A stretch of 64,000 bases of DNA from Clavibacter californiensis (GCF_021952865.1 NZ_CP040792.1:682001-746000); one strand, 5' to 3'; counted from the first letter of the stretch, positions 13,435 through 21,673 are shown. Notes: a model not told the origin generated them from the letters alone. Translations and numbers: made by a program.

Positions 13435-14715
13435 TCAGCCCCGCGGCTCGATCCGGCTCTGGCCGACGTCGCGGCCGGAGACGACGTTCGTGTCGATGCC
13501 GATCGCCCCGTCGCCCGTGCCGACCGTGTGCTCGAGGATCTGGTCGAACGCCCAGTTCCCCGGGATCTTGACGCCGAGGTTCGCGCCCCAGCCGGTGGGC
13601 ATGTCGGCCACGAAGCTGAGCTCGGTGAGGTGCGCGTCGGCGAGGGTGCCGCAGACGCGGCGTCCGCCGTACACGCCCACGCGGTAGGCGCTGCCGCGGC
13701 GCTCCAGCTCCGCGTGGATCCCGCGGAAGTACGGCTCGAGGTACGTCTCGACCTCATCGCCCGTCGCGTCGAAGTCGACCGCGTAGTAGATGGGCGTGCC
13801 CGGCAGGAAGCCGAGGCGGCGGGCCGCGTCGTCGGCGCGGCCGGCCGCGCGCACCCCGAGGTCGTACGAGAAGTACGTGGTGTCGGTGCCGCCCTCCTGG
13901 AAGATCGGGAACACCTTGAGGCCGCCCGCGAAGATCGCGTCGAGCTCGCCGTCCACGATGCGCTTCGCCAGCGCGTCCGGCCGGTCGGAGTCGGTGAGGT
14001 AGCGGCCGACGATCGTGCAGCCGGCGTCCTTCAGGGTCCTGGCGCGCTCGGCGGTGATGACGGTGATGCCGTCGGCCGCGTCGCCCGGTCGCGTCGGGTC
14101 GCCGTTGCTCGCGAGGAGCGCTGCCCACGTGCGGTGGTCGCCGCGACCGGTCTCGGGGAGCGCCATCGAGCGCTGGAACTGGGAGATCCGCACGCCCTGC
14201 TCGGCGGAGAAGGTGCCGTCGACCGGCCCGTCCCACGTGCTCATGACCACGAGCGACGCCTGGAGCAGGTGCACGAGGTAGCCGGTGGTGTCGGCGGATC
14301 CCACGGTGAGGGTCGCCTGCTCCTGCAGCGTCGTGCGGGTGAGCGGGCCCATCACGCCGTTGGCGGTAGCCTCGTCGATGCCCATCTCCAGCTGGAGCGC
14401 GTGGATGAGGGCCGTGTGGGAGTCGCCCGTCCACACGCCGTCGGTGGTGACGGCGGGGAAGCCGGCGCGGGCGCCGTAGCGCGCGACGAGCTGCCTCTGG
14501 ATGTCGCGGACGACCGGGCGGCCGTTCGACGCGAGCGGGACCTCGGGGATCGGGGTCGCGGGGGTGGTGGCCTCGTCGGCGTGCGCGGGACCCGCGGCGA
14601 CCAGGGCGACGGGGACGGCGGCGAGTGCGCCGCCCAGGACGGAGCGTCGGGAGAGGACGGAGCGTCGGGAGAGGACGGAGCGTCGGGAGTGGTCGGAGCG
14701 TCGGGACTGGTTCAT
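13435..14715 (-). CDS. Tat-exported DUF1906 (Rv2525c-like glycoside hydrolase-like) protein with peptidoglycan-binding-like region
   Basis: About 426 residues. The N-terminus carries the hexapeptide SRRSVL three times after a variant SRRSDH, then a hydrophobic Ala/Val core and cleavage near AHA, so it is a Tat signal with multiple twin arginines. Residues about 55-205 hold two peptidoglycan-binding-like repeats (VRDIQRQLVARYG, DGVWTGDSH, QFQRSMAL). The C-terminal half is the DUF1906 TIM-barrel-like domain (TIVGRYLTDSD near 228, YYAVDFDATGDEV near 307, VGVYGG near 338), related to secreted Rv2525c-type proteins; a wall-directed role is inferred. Start chosen at 14715 because GGGAGG lies just upstream; the ATG at 14730 would place that site inside the gene. 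Confidence 0.88.
   Translation of the reverse strand: MNQSRRSDHSRRSVLSRRSVLSRRSVLGGALAAVPVALVAAGPAHADEATTPATPIPEVPLASNGRPVVRDIQRQLVARYGARAGFPAVTTDGVWTGDSHTALIHALQLEMGIDEATANGVMGPLTRTTLQEQATLTVGSADTTGYLVHLLQASLVVMSTWDGPVDGTFSAEQGVRISQFQRSMALPETGRGDHRTWAALLASNGDPTRPGDAADGITVITAERARTLKDAGCTIVGRYLTDSDRPDALAKRIVDGELDAIFAGGLKVFPIFQEGGTDTTYFSYDLGVRAAGRADDAARRLGFLPGTPIYYAVDFDATGDEVETYLEPYFRGIHAELERRGSAYRVGVYGGRRVCGTLADAHLTELSFVADMPTGWGANLGVKIPGNWAFDQILEHTVGTGDGAIGIDTNVVSGRDVGQSRIEPRG
14637..14708. repeat. Four 18-bp tandem repeats encoding the twin-arginine hexapeptides
   Basis: Four successive 18-bp units: 14637-14654 and 14655-14672 are identical, 14673-14690 differs at its last base, and 14691-14708 differs at three bases. 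On the minus strand they encode SRRSDH-SRRSVL-SRRSVL-SRRSVL of the DUF1906 signal peptide. The unit length is a multiple of three, so copy changes preserve the frame. Confidence 0.95.
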
Positions 14716-14878
14716 CGGTGTGCCTCCCATGCCGGGCCACCGAGCAGACCGCCCGCGCGGCGGGCGACGAGTCCGGGGGGACGGCGGTCTGCGATTGTCC
14801 GACGGCCTGATGGCGACGCGTGGTGCCGCCGGGCCGAGCGGGCGTGAACGGTCACCGTACGCGAGGCCGGTGCGCGAA

Positions 14879-14911
14879 GCCGCCCGGCGTCCACAGGGGG
14901 AGCCGGGCGGC
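14879..14911 (-). terminator. Hairpin terminator after the Asp23 operon
   Basis: Arms GCCGCCCGGC (14879-14888) and GCCGGGCGGC (14902-14911) pair perfectly over 10 bp with a 13-base loop. It lies about 45 bases past the stop of the last gene of the leftward Asp23 operon. The rest of the 238-base gap holds only the upstream region of the DUF1906 gene. Confidence 0.6.
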
Positions 14912-14953
14912 GGGGCGGGCCGTGCCGTCCGATGCCGGGCGGCGCGGCGCGCG

Positions 14954-15415
14954 TCAGCCGGCGGAGGGCGCCGATGCCGCGGGGCCGGTCGGCCCGTCGG
15001 ATCCTCCGTCGCCCGCGCCCCGGTCGCCCGGGCGCATGCGGTCGCGCGCGTGGTGCAGCGTGTCCGACGGCACGGGCGGCACGCCGCGGGACAGCCGCGC
15101 GATGCCGACCCGCACGACGACCGCGGTCGCGATCCCGAACAGCGCCAGCGTGATGAGCGTCGCCGCCCACAGCGGCAGCGCGAGCAGCAGGAGCGCCACG
15201 ATCACCGCGGCGAGGAGTCCCAGCGAGACGAGCGCGAGCGCGACGCCCGCGCCGAGCATGATGGCGCCCGAACGGGCGGACCGGGCGCGCTCGCCGATCT
15301 CGCGCTTGGCGGAGTCGATCTCGGCGCGCACCGCGCGGAGCAGGGGGTCGATGGCCTTCTGGGCGAAGGATCCGCCCAGCCAGCCGCCGCGGGAGGAGCT
15401 GTCGTCGTCGGTCAT
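14954..15415 (-). CDS. Holin-like / DUF1469-type membrane protein
   Basis: 153 residues. A charged N-terminus with an amphipathic helix (VRAEIDSAKREIGERARSA near 29-47) leads into two membrane segments (about 50-73 and 80-103), then a disordered Pro/Gly/Asp tail. This layout matches the actinobacterial DUF1469 (holin-X) proteins often found next to Asp23 genes; a lytic phage role is unlikely. Last gene of the Asp23 operon, with an 88-base gap from the preceding gene. Function is probably in envelope stress but is not shown by the sequence. Confidence 0.72.
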   Translation of the reverse strand: MTDDDSSSRGGWLGGSFAQKAIDPLLRAVRAEIDSAKREIGERARSARSGAIMLGAGVALALVSLGLLAAVIVALLLLALPLWAATLITLALFGIATAVVVRVGIARLSRGVPPVPSDTLHHARDRMRPGDRGAGDGGSDGPTGPAASAPSAG

Positions 15416-15503
15416 GGTGCGTCTCTTCTCTCGTGCAGGGTGGCAGACGACCGCCCCGGTGCGGATCGCGACGGGATCCGTGCCGGGGCGGCCGCGGGAT
15501 GGA

Positions 15504-16109
15504 TCAGGCCAGGCGGGTCTCGCTCGACATGCTCGAGCGGAGGCCGCCGGTGATCTGGATGAGGACCGGCACCTCGGTGCCGAGCACCGCGTCGAGCCGG
15601 GTCACGGCCTCGTCGACCGTGCGGCGGACCGCGACGGGCGAGACGCCGCGGCGGGCGACAGCGGTGACGCGCAGGGTGGTGGCGTGCGCCACCTCGAACG
15701 CGGTGACGTCGACGGAGACGATCGCGGAGTCGTCGCGCAGCGCGTCCCCGAGCAGCTGCTCGGCGACCTTCGCGTCGATGACGACGGATCCGCCGGTGGG
15801 GGTGGACGCGTCGCGCCCGCCCTCGAGCCGGACGAGCGTGCCGGTGCGTCCGTGCCCCTGGCGGAGCGCGAACCAGGCGAGGACCACGATGAGGACGAGC
15901 GCCACGAGGGCGACGACCCAGAGGATCCACGGCTGCCCGCCGGAGAGCGCGTCCCCGACCGGCTGCTTCGCGTCGGACGCGGCGCCGGAGACCGTGGACT
16001 GCACACCGGGCAGCAGGCTGCCCGCGCCGAGCGCGACGCCCGCCGCGATCAGGACGAGCCCGACCACGATGACGAGGAGGCGGTTGAGCGCCCTGTTCGT
16101 GCTGGTCAT
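15504..16109 (-). CDS. AmaP-like membrane protein of the Asp23 operon
   Basis: 201 residues with two hydrophobic segments (about 10-34 and 60-83) and a cytoplasmic C-terminal half containing an Asp23-like alternating pattern (SVDVTAFEVAHATTLRVTAV near 128-147). AmaP of Gram-positive bacteria anchors Asp23 at the membrane; the two membrane segments followed by such a domain fit that role. Overlaps the upstream DUF6286 gene by four bases (start 16109, upstream stop 16106), so it is translationally coupled. Confidence 0.72.
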   Translation of the reverse strand: MTSTNRALNRLLVIVVGLVLIAAGVALGAGSLLPGVQSTVSGAASDAKQPVGDALSGGQPWILWVVALVALVLIVVLAWFALRQGHGRTGTLVRLEGGRDASTPTGGSVVIDAKVAEQLLGDALRDDSAIVSVDVTAFEVAHATTLRVTAVARRGVSPVAVRRTVDEAVTRLDAVLGTEVPVLIQITGGLRSSMSSETRLA

Positions 16110-16684
16110 GAGCCCACCTTCCCGTCCTTCGCGAGCGTCACCTTGGCGGTGAGCTTCGGCGTGTAGTCGTACCCGTCGAGCTCGGCGCGGACGGCCTGCT
16201 CGATGGTGGCCTTGTCCGGCGTGTAGCCCGTGGAGGGGGTCAGTCGGACGAGCACCTGGCGCTTCGAGACCGAGACGTCGACCTGGTCCGGCGACACCTC
16301 GCCCGCGTAGCTGGCGGTGAGGGCTACGGAGCGGGCGATGACCCGGTCGTCGACGACGGCCGCGGTGCGGCCGAGGCTCCCGCCCCGACGGCCGCGGCTG
16401 CCGGGCGAGATCCCCACGATGACGAGGATCAGGCCGACGATCGCGACAACGACGCCGATCGCGACGAGCGCGCCGGCCGGGGCCGATGCGGCGTCCAGGG
16501 TGGCCGACGCGAGGTCGGCGGGCGCCAGGAGCAGCGGCGCGGTGCCGACGGCCGCGAGGACCGACTCGGTGCCGAGCCAGGCGAGCACGAGGATCAGCAG
16601 CACGGCGAGCGTGATGGCGATCCCGGCGCGCGACGAGTGCGTCTCCCGCCGCACGAGGCGGCGGTAGGTGCTGTCGGTGCTCAT
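16106..16684 (-). CDS. DUF6286-type membrane protein of the Asp23 operon
   Basis: 192 residues. Basic N-terminus, two membrane segments (about 22-50 and 68-92) and a soluble C-terminal domain with paired beta-strand and helix patterns (ALTASYAGEVSPDQVDVSVS near 122-141; QVLVRLTP near 144). Membrane proteins of this kind recur in actinobacterial Asp23 operons. Overlaps both neighbours by four bases. Likely works with the Asp23 proteins and the AmaP-like protein at the inner face of the membrane; the molecular role is unknown. Confidence 0.68.
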   Translation of the reverse strand: MSTDSTYRRLVRRETHSSRAGIAITLAVLLILVLAWLGTESVLAAVGTAPLLLAPADLASATLDAASAPAGALVAIGVVVAIVGLILVIVGISPGSRGRRGGSLGRTAAVVDDRVIARSVALTASYAGEVSPDQVDVSVSKRQVLVRLTPSTGYTPDKATIEQAVRAELDGYDYTPKLTAKVTLAKDGKVGS

Positions 16685-17055
16685 GAGACCCTCCTGCGTT
16701 CCTGGATGCGCGCGCCCGTGATCCGGAGGTCGACCCGGCCCACGGTGGATCCCGTGAGGCCGAGCACGCGCTCGCGGACCTGGGTCTGCGCTGCGGTGAG
16801 GCGCTCCACCAGCGACCCCTCGCGGACCGGGCGGTCCGAGAGGGCGGGGACGCGGATGGGGGTGCGCGCCTCGACGGTGAGCTTGCCGCCGGCGTCCGTC
16901 AGCGTGACGGAGACGTCGCCGGCCGGCACCTCGAGGGCGTCCGCCGTGACGGCGGACACCACCCGGCGCACCGCGCGCGACGTGATCGTGGTGCGGCCGC
17001 GGGTCGCCTGCGACGCGGTGCCGGGCGTCCCGGGGGCCGCGATCGCGGAGCTCAC
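16681..17055 (-). CDS. Second, divergent Asp23/Gls24-like protein
   Basis: 124 residues with the Asp23 pattern of an N-terminal helix following TITSRAVRRVVSAVTADAL and alternating hydrophobic strands (VSVTLTDAGGKLTVEARTPI near 48-67), then a C-terminal helix (SLVERLTAAQTQVRERVLGL). It lacks the acidic tail of the first Asp23 gene. It overlaps the downstream gene and touches the upstream DUF2273 gene by four bases. Two Asp23 paralogues in one operon suggest a hetero-oligomer. Confidence 0.7.
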   Translation of the reverse strand: MSSAIAAPGTPGTASQATRGRTTITSRAVRRVVSAVTADALEVPAGDVSVTLTDAGGKLTVEARTPIRVPALSDRPVREGSLVERLTAAQTQVRERVLGLTGSTVGRVDLRITGARIQERRRVS

Positions 17056-17240
17056 GACGACCGGCGCCCGCGGAGGGCGTCGGCGAGGCCGCGGACGTCC
17101 AGCTTGCCCTCGAGGACGCGGCCGACGCCGAAGCCCACGGCCATGAAGATCAGGACGAGGAGGAAGCCGCCGAAGCCGAAGGCGAGCCCGGAGAGCGCGA
17201 GGACCGCGCCGACGAGGAGGCCCGTGGTCGTGGGGGTCAC
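17052..17240 (-). CDS. Small DUF2273-like membrane protein (62 residues)
   Basis: Starts at GTG 17240, overlapping the TGA of the first Asp23 gene by four bases, and ends overlapping the next gene. It encodes one hydrophobic hairpin (residues about 6-42, Leu/Gly/Phe-rich: LLVGAVLALSGLAFGFGGFL) then a charged tail (VLEGKLDVRGLADALRGRR). Size, hydrophobicity and position between Asp23 genes match DUF2273 proteins of Asp23/AmaP operons. Too short for most gene callers. Confidence 0.7.
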   Translation of the reverse strand: MTPTTTGLLVGAVLALSGLAFGFGGFLLVLIFMAVGFGVGRVLEGKLDVRGLADALRGRRSS

Positions 17241-17674
17241 TGGACGCGCTTCTCGGCCGCGTCGTCGTCGGACGACTTGTCGTTGGGGAGGTTCACGTCG
17301 GTGATCGTGACGTTGACCTCGGTGACCTCCATGCCGACGACCTGGTCGATGGCGTCGGTGATGGCGGAGCGCACGTCGTCGGCGACCTGCTGCAGGTCGA
17401 CCGGGTACTCGGCGATGAGCGTGACGTCGACGGCGACCTGGGTCTCGCCGACCTCGACGGAGATGCCCTGGCCGCGGTCCTGCTGGCCGATGACGTTGCG
17501 GATCGCGCCGACGGCACGGGCCGCGCCGTTGCCGAGGTCGTGGACGCCGGGGACCTGGCGGGCCGCGATGCCGGCGACCTTCTCGATGACGCCGTCGGCG
17601 ATGGTGTTCTTGCCGCCGGTGGTCCCGGTGCCGGTGACGCCGGTGGACGCGGACGTGGGGGTGATGCTCGACAT
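17237..17674 (-). CDS. Asp23/Gls24 family envelope stress protein
   Basis: 145 residues from the ATG at 17674 (MSSITPTSAS); the open frame extends upstream but the extra residues are unlike a protein start. The core (about 24-125) is typical Asp23: NTIADGVIEKVAGIAARQVPG, GISVEVGETQVAVDVTLIAEY, VDLQQVADDVRSAI and VTEVNVTITDVNLP. The tail is acidic (DKSSDDDAAEK). First gene of a six-gene leftward operon. Asp23 proteins form membrane-associated assemblies important for envelope integrity. The ribosome site is a weak purine run (GAGAGAGAG). Confidence 0.88.
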   Translation of the reverse strand: MSSITPTSASTGVTGTGTTGGKNTIADGVIEKVAGIAARQVPGVHDLGNGAARAVGAIRNVIGQQDRGQGISVEVGETQVAVDVTLIAEYPVDLQQVADDVRSAITDAIDQVVGMEVTEVNVTITDVNLPNDKSSDDDAAEKRVQ

Positions 17675-17883
17675 GGTGTCTCTCTCTCGTGGTGGTCGGA
17701 CGGTGGTGGTGGTGCTGCTGCTGCACGGCGCGGATCCGAGGATGCCCCGCGATCCCGCCTCGTCATTCAGACGCATGGGCCGGGTGGTTCGGCACGCGGT
17801 TCAGGTGACTCCCAGGGAGCACGATCACCGCTTCGCCTGTCGGACACCGATCGGGGCGGGAGCGGACACCGCGCCGACGATTG

Positions 17884-19077
17884 TCAGCCGCGGAGCGTCG
17901 CGCTCGGCAGCTCGCCGAAGCGCTCCGCGTAGGACGCGGCGAAGCGGCCGAGGTGGCCGAAGCCCCACTGCTCTGCGACCGCCCGCACGGTGGTCGTGGT
18001 GGGCGACGCGTCGCGCAGCTCGGCGTGCACGCGGTCGAGCCGGATCCCGCGGAGCAGCGCGCTCGGGGTCGTGTCCTCGTGGCGTCGCACGGCGAGCTGG
18101 AGCACGCGCGTGCTGATCCCCGCGGCCCGGGCCGCGTCCGCCGGCGTGATGGGCCGGTCGGCGTGGTGGTGCAGGTACTCGATGGCGGCGCGGACGGCGC
18201 TCATGCGCGGCGCCCGCATCTCCGCGCTGAACGGCACGTCGTGCCACGGGAACAGCTGGAGGGTGGCGCGGGCGATGAGCAGGCCGGCCTGCATCCGCAG
18301 CAGCGGGCTCGACGTGGCGTCCTGCAGCACGGGGCTGGCCTCGCCGACCGCGTGGCGCCATGCGGCGGTCTGCTCGGGCGACGGCGGGCGGGTGTGGTCG
18401 AAGACGAGGGGACGCGAGCGGCCCTCGTGCAGCTCCGCGGCGGTCTCCTCGAGGAAGGTCGCGTCGATGTGCACGAGGTTCTGCACGGCCGGCTCCGAGC
18501 GGAAGCTGAACGACCGGCCGGAGGGCAGGAGGAAGGGACGGGATCCGCTCGAGCGCACCTCGTGCGAGCCGACGTCGACCGCGCCCGACCCCTCGCGCCA
18601 CCAGGCGACGACGTAGTCGGGCAGCACGGGGATCCGGCCCCAGTGCTCGGCCGGGAACACCGACGAGCGGAGCGTCACGTTCTCGTCGCCGACGAACGAG
18701 TACCGGTACGAGAAGTCGCCCGGTCCCTTCGCGGCGCGGAACTCGGTCCCGGGGAAGAGGGCGGCGTAGCGCGCGATGGCCTCGTCGACGTCCGTGCCGG
18801 CCATGTGGCCGCGGCGGAGTGCGGGCGCGGGGGCCTCGGCGGCCCAGTCGGCGAGGTCGGCGGTCCGCTCGTCGGAGCGCGCGCCGCCCTCGTGGGGCGC
18901 GATGGTGTCGACGGTCGCGACGCCGTCCTGCGGGTGCGTCTGGGGTCCGGGACGTCCCGGCGTCGCGTGCACGGCGTCGTCGCCTGCCCGACCGTCGTCC
19001 GACGCGGACAGGGCGTGGACAGCGTGCAGGGGGGAAGCGGGGCGGCGGCGCCCGTCGGGCGCGGTGGCGGTGCTCAT
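17884..19077 (-). CDS. AraC-family transcriptional regulator
   Basis: 397 residues. The last 100 residues form the double helix-turn-helix of the AraC family (AIEYLHHHADRPITPADAAR, then TTVRAVAEQWGFGHLGRFA and the terminal FGELPSATL). The N-terminal 80 residues are low-complexity; residues about 95-280 should be the sensing domain, with AraC-like blocks such as PSGRSFSFRS and VHIDATFLEETA. This resembles AraC-binding-like regulators with a C-terminal HTH, whose ligand is not predictable here. Stop lies 209 bases from the Asp23 operon start. Target unknown; the adjacent Asp23 and ferritin-like genes are candidates only by position. Confidence 0.88.
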   Translation of the reverse strand: MSTATAPDGRRRPASPLHAVHALSASDDGRAGDDAVHATPGRPGPQTHPQDGVATVDTIAPHEGGARSDERTADLADWAAEAPAPALRRGHMAGTDVDEAIARYAALFPGTEFRAAKGPGDFSYRYSFVGDENVTLRSSVFPAEHWGRIPVLPDYVVAWWREGSGAVDVGSHEVRSSGSRPFLLPSGRSFSFRSEPAVQNLVHIDATFLEETAAELHEGRSRPLVFDHTRPPSPEQTAAWRHAVGEASPVLQDATSSPLLRMQAGLLIARATLQLFPWHDVPFSAEMRAPRMSAVRAAIEYLHHHADRPITPADAARAAGISTRVLQLAVRRHEDTTPSALLRGIRLDRVHAELRDASPTTTTVRAVAEQWGFGHLGRFAASYAERFGELPSATLRG

Positions 19078-19194
19078 TCATCCTCCGTCCTGCGCGACCG
19101 GGATCAGATCGCGTGTCATGGAGTGGACGTTCCCGGCGGCGCGTTCGTCACGCTTCTCCCGGTGGTCCCGCCTCCACCGGTCGGGCCGGATGCG

Positions 19195-19229
19195 GCCGGC
19201 CGGGACGCCCAGACGGCGTCCCGGCCGGC
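19195..19229 (-). terminator. Strong hairpin terminator after the ferritin-like gene
   Basis: Arms GCCGGCCGGGACGCC (19195-19209) and GGCGTCCCGGCCGGC (19215-19229) pair perfectly over 15 bp with a 5-base loop. It begins 10 bases beyond the stop of the leftward ferritin-like gene. No T-tract follows. Confidence 0.8.
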
Positions 19230-19238
19230 GCGCTCCCG

Positions 19239-20180
19239 TCAGTTCGCGGCGCTCGTGGTGATGCTGCCGTTGATGCCGGCCGGGTAGAACCCGCCGCGGT
19301 TCACGGCCTTGCTGTTCAGGTACACGATGTTGAGCACCTGGCCGGTCGTCCGGCTGAACGCGATGCTGTTCGCGTCCGTGGGCACGAGGTTCGCGCCGCC
19401 CGAGACCGTGATGCCCTGGTCGAGGTCGGTGCGCCCGTCGAGCGAGTCGCGCGCGTTCGAGATGGCGTTGGCGGGTGCCGCGAGGCCGCGGGCGAACAGC
19501 TGCGAGCGGATGATGCCCGCGTGGTACGCCTCGACCGCGAGGATGCCGGCGGCCGCCTCGAGGTAGGTCTTGTTCGTGATGAGGGGCGCGGCGCCCTTGT
19601 ACGCCGTCACTCCGACGTCCTCGAAGATGAACGAGGCCAGCAGGAAGTTCTCCTGGTTGGCGAACGCGTCGAAGGTCTGGGTGCCGCTGATGAGGCCGGC
19701 GGCGCGGGCCGCGGAGGTGAACGCGGCGTCCAGGTTGATCGCGGGACGCGCGACCCGGGCGGAGCCGAGCGCGGCGCGCAGGAACTTGACGTGCGCCTTC
19801 TCGTCCTGCGCGATCTCGTACGCGTACTGGCGGATCGCGTAGTCCTGGAACTGGACCGCGCGGCCGCCCGTCACGGCGCCCAGGGTGCCGACGCCCGTGG
19901 TGTCGTTCGGGACGAGGCCGTTGCCGGTCACGGCGCGGAGGTAGAACTCGGCCTCGAGGTACTCGAGGTTGAGCGCGAAGTTGAGGACGGCGGCGTCCGT
20001 GACGGCGCCCGCATCGGCCTCGGCCTGGGCGTCGGCGGCCTGGGCCCCGGTCGCGGGGATGAGGGCAGCGGCGCCGACGCCGAGACCCGCGACGCCCGCG
20101 GCGCTGAAGAAACGACGGCGATCCAGGGGCGACTGCGCGCTCCGGTCGATGGCCTGGGTGATGAACTTCCTGTCGAACAT
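19239..20180 (-). CDS. Tat-exported ferritin-like domain protein (desiccation-related PCC13-62-like)
   Basis: 313 residues from ATG 20180 ([11 protein letters not shown]), preceded by GGAG. The signal is Tat type: [21 protein letters not shown] near residues 20-40, cleavage near AQA. The mature part has the ferritin_2 layout: a helix with [18 protein letters not shown], then [20 protein letters not shown] with metal-ligand-type E and H, and later [20 protein letters not shown] carrying ExxH. The C-terminal 80 residues are a Ser/Asn/Gly-rich extension usual in this subfamily. Tat export fits a folded metal-containing protein. Monocistronic, with a strong terminator downstream. Iron binding is inferred. 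Confidence 0.85.
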   Translation of the reverse strand: MFDRKFITQAIDRSAQSPLDRRRFFSAAGVAGLGVGAAALIPATGAQAADAQAEADAGAVTDAAVLNFALNLEYLEAEFYLRAVTGNGLVPNDTTGVGTLGAVTGGRAVQFQDYAIRQYAYEIAQDEKAHVKFLRAALGSARVARPAINLDAAFTSAARAAGLISGTQTFDAFANQENFLLASFIFEDVGVTAYKGAAPLITNKTYLEAAAGILAVEAYHAGIIRSQLFARGLAAPANAISNARDSLDGRTDLDQGITVSGGANLVPTDANSIAFSRTTGQVLNIVYLNSKAVNRGGFYPAGINGSITTSAAN

Positions 20181-20358
20181 GGCACGCTCCGAGGAGGTCG
20201 ACGGTGCGCATGGCTCGTCCATGGGCATCCGCGGTGCTCACGATCCGCCGCTCTCGCGTCGTGCACAATGCCTTTGCCCCCGCCAGACGCTGGGATCCGG
20301 CCTGCCGGCTACCGGTATGCGGAGCCAGGCCCCGCGTCCGGGGGTGGCGCCCGACAGC

Positions 20359-20394
20359 ACGACGGCGGAGCGCCCGTGAGCACCCCGCCGTCGT
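20359..20394 (-). terminator. Hairpin terminator after the 20408-20950 gene
   Basis: Arms ACGACGGCGG (20359-20368) and CCGCCGTCGT (20385-20394) pair perfectly over 10 bp with a 16-base loop. It lies 14 bases past the stop codon. The rest of the 227-base gap up to 20180 holds the promoter region of the ferritin-like gene, with no recognised operator. Confidence 0.6.
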
Positions 20395-20407
20395 CCGTGC
20401 GTCGCGA

Positions 20408-20950
20408 CTAGCTGCGGAAGCGGTCGACCCAGCCGGCGATCGGGCGCTGCTGCTCGCCCTGCTGCGCGGCGAGGATCACGAGCACCGCCGTGAGCGCGGG
20501 GATCGCCCACTGCAGCGCCTTCTGCTGCTTCTGTGCGCTGGCCAGCTCGTCCGAGACGCCGGTGCCGGGCTCGGTCGTGCCCCGAGGTGCCTCGTCCGCG
20601 TGCTTGGCCATGCGTCCGCCGACGAGGGCCGAGTACAGCGTCGTGCCGGCGGCCGCGATGGTCAGGACGGCCTTGACCTTCGTGTTGGTGCGGGCCTCGC
20701 CCTGGGCGGCGAGGCGGCCCTTGTTCGCGTAGATCAGACCGAGCCCGCCGACCGCGTGGGCGCCGAGGGCGGCGAGCTGCACGGGCGCCCACTTCGCCCA
20801 GCCGATGGAGGAGAGGCGCAGGCGCTCCTGCGGCTGCTTCGCGGCGGCCGCGGCGCCGTTGAGGCCGACGGCGCCCATGAGGGATCCGCCGAACCAGGCC
20901 GCGAGGCCGAGGTCGTGCATGCTCCTGATGACGGTGTTGCGTTCTGACAT
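20408..20950 (-). CDS. Hypothetical membrane protein, 180 residues
   Basis: Start ATG at 20950 (MSERNTVIRSMHDLG) chosen for its GGGAGAAG site; the frame runs upstream without one. Membrane segments near residues 12-32 (LAAWFGGSLMGAVGLNGAA), 53-72, 90-110 and 155-170, the last followed by a short charged tail ending RFRS. No motif identified. Four-helix proteins of this kind are common in Actinobacteria without assigned function. It is divergent from the DUF4383 gene, with 254 bases between that show no clear promoter or operator. Confidence 0.75.
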   Translation of the reverse strand: MSERNTVIRSMHDLGLAAWFGGSLMGAVGLNGAAAAAKQPQERLRLSSIGWAKWAPVQLAALGAHAVGGLGLIYANKGRLAAQGEARTNTKVKAVLTIAAAGTTLYSALVGGRMAKHADEAPRGTTEPGTGVSDELASAQKQQKALQWAIPALTAVLVILAAQQGEQQRPIAGWVDRFRS

Positions 20951-21204
20951 GGTGCTTCTCCCGAGTCGTCTCTCCGAGACCGCCAGCGGGGCGGCCGGTG
21001 CGTGTGCTGTGGACGCTACGCCCGGCATCGAGCAGTGTGCAGGGTTCGGCCGATGCCCAGGGGAGCGCATCCGGAGGGGACCGGCCATGGACGTCAACGG
21101 ATGCTGGGAGTCGTCGCCCGCGGCCTTGGCGCTCTCCCTCCCGCCCGGTTGGCTGGACGCTAGCCCGTCGCGCGGCGGGCCGACGACACGAGGGGACGGC
21201 TGCC

Positions 21205-21597
21205 ATGGGCAAGGCCTGGATGGTGATGGTCGCGGCGGTGCTCGGCGGCCACGGATTCGTGGGGCTCTTCATCGAGGGGTCGCACATGCTGGGGGTGCTC
21301 AACGTCGACTTCCTCCTCGACGCCCTCTACCTGCTGAGCGCGGTCGCCCTGCTCGTCGCCGGCACCCGGCAGCTCGGCCCCGGCGCGATCCGCGCGACGC
21401 TCGCGGCGTTCGGCGGCCTGTACACGCTCATGGGCGTGCTGAGCCTGCTCGATCCCCGGCTCGGCGGCCTCGCGCCCACCGGCTTCACGATCGTCGACGA
21501 CTTCCTCTTCTTCGGGATCGGCCTCTCCGGCCTCGCGCTCGCGCTCACGCCCAGCTCGGCAGAGCCGCTCACCACGGGCGGCAAGCCGCTCAACTAG
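21205..21597 (+). CDS. DUF4383-type small membrane protein
   Basis: 130 residues with four hydrophobic segments (about 4-28, 35-55, 62-82 and 98-118), short loops and a soluble C-terminal tail. This four-helix layout with a conserved small loop (GFTIVDDFLFFGIG) is that of DUF4383 membrane proteins. ATG at 21205 is preceded by GAGGGGACGG; longer upstream frames lack hydrophobic character. Function unknown. A tandem repeat starts right after the TAG stop, then a bidirectional terminator. Confidence 0.72.
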   Translation: MGKAWMVMVAAVLGGHGFVGLFIEGSHMLGVLNVDFLLDALYLLSAVALLVAGTRQLGPGAIRATLAAFGGLYTLMGVLSLLDPRLGGLAPTGFTIVDDFLFFGIGLSGLALALTPSSAEPLTTGGKPLN

Positions 21598-21598
21598 C

Positions 21599-21630
21599 GC
21601 GACCGCGACCGCGACCGCGACCGCGACCGC
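21599..21630. repeat. Hexanucleotide tandem repeat (GACCGC x5)
   Basis: Five exact copies of GACCGC fill 21601-21630, directly after the stop of the DUF4383 gene. Intergenic, no reading frame of interest. A simple-sequence repeat that could vary between strains. Confidence 0.95.
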
Positions 21631-21639
21631 ACGACGAAC

Positions 21640-21673
21640 AGGGCGCGACCCGGCACCTGCCGGATCGCGCCCT
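21640..21673. terminator. Bidirectional hairpin between convergent genes
   Basis: AGGGCGCGACCCGGCA (21640-21655) pairs with TGCCGGATCGCGCCCT (21658-21673) over 16 positions with one mismatch and a two-base loop. It sits between the rightward DUF4383 gene and the leftward GH38 gene, so it can serve both. Confidence 0.75.

Noticed and set aside
14954-15415. Phage holin
   Set aside because: No endolysin or phage genes adjoin; position at the end of an Asp23 operon fits a DUF1469-type envelope protein.
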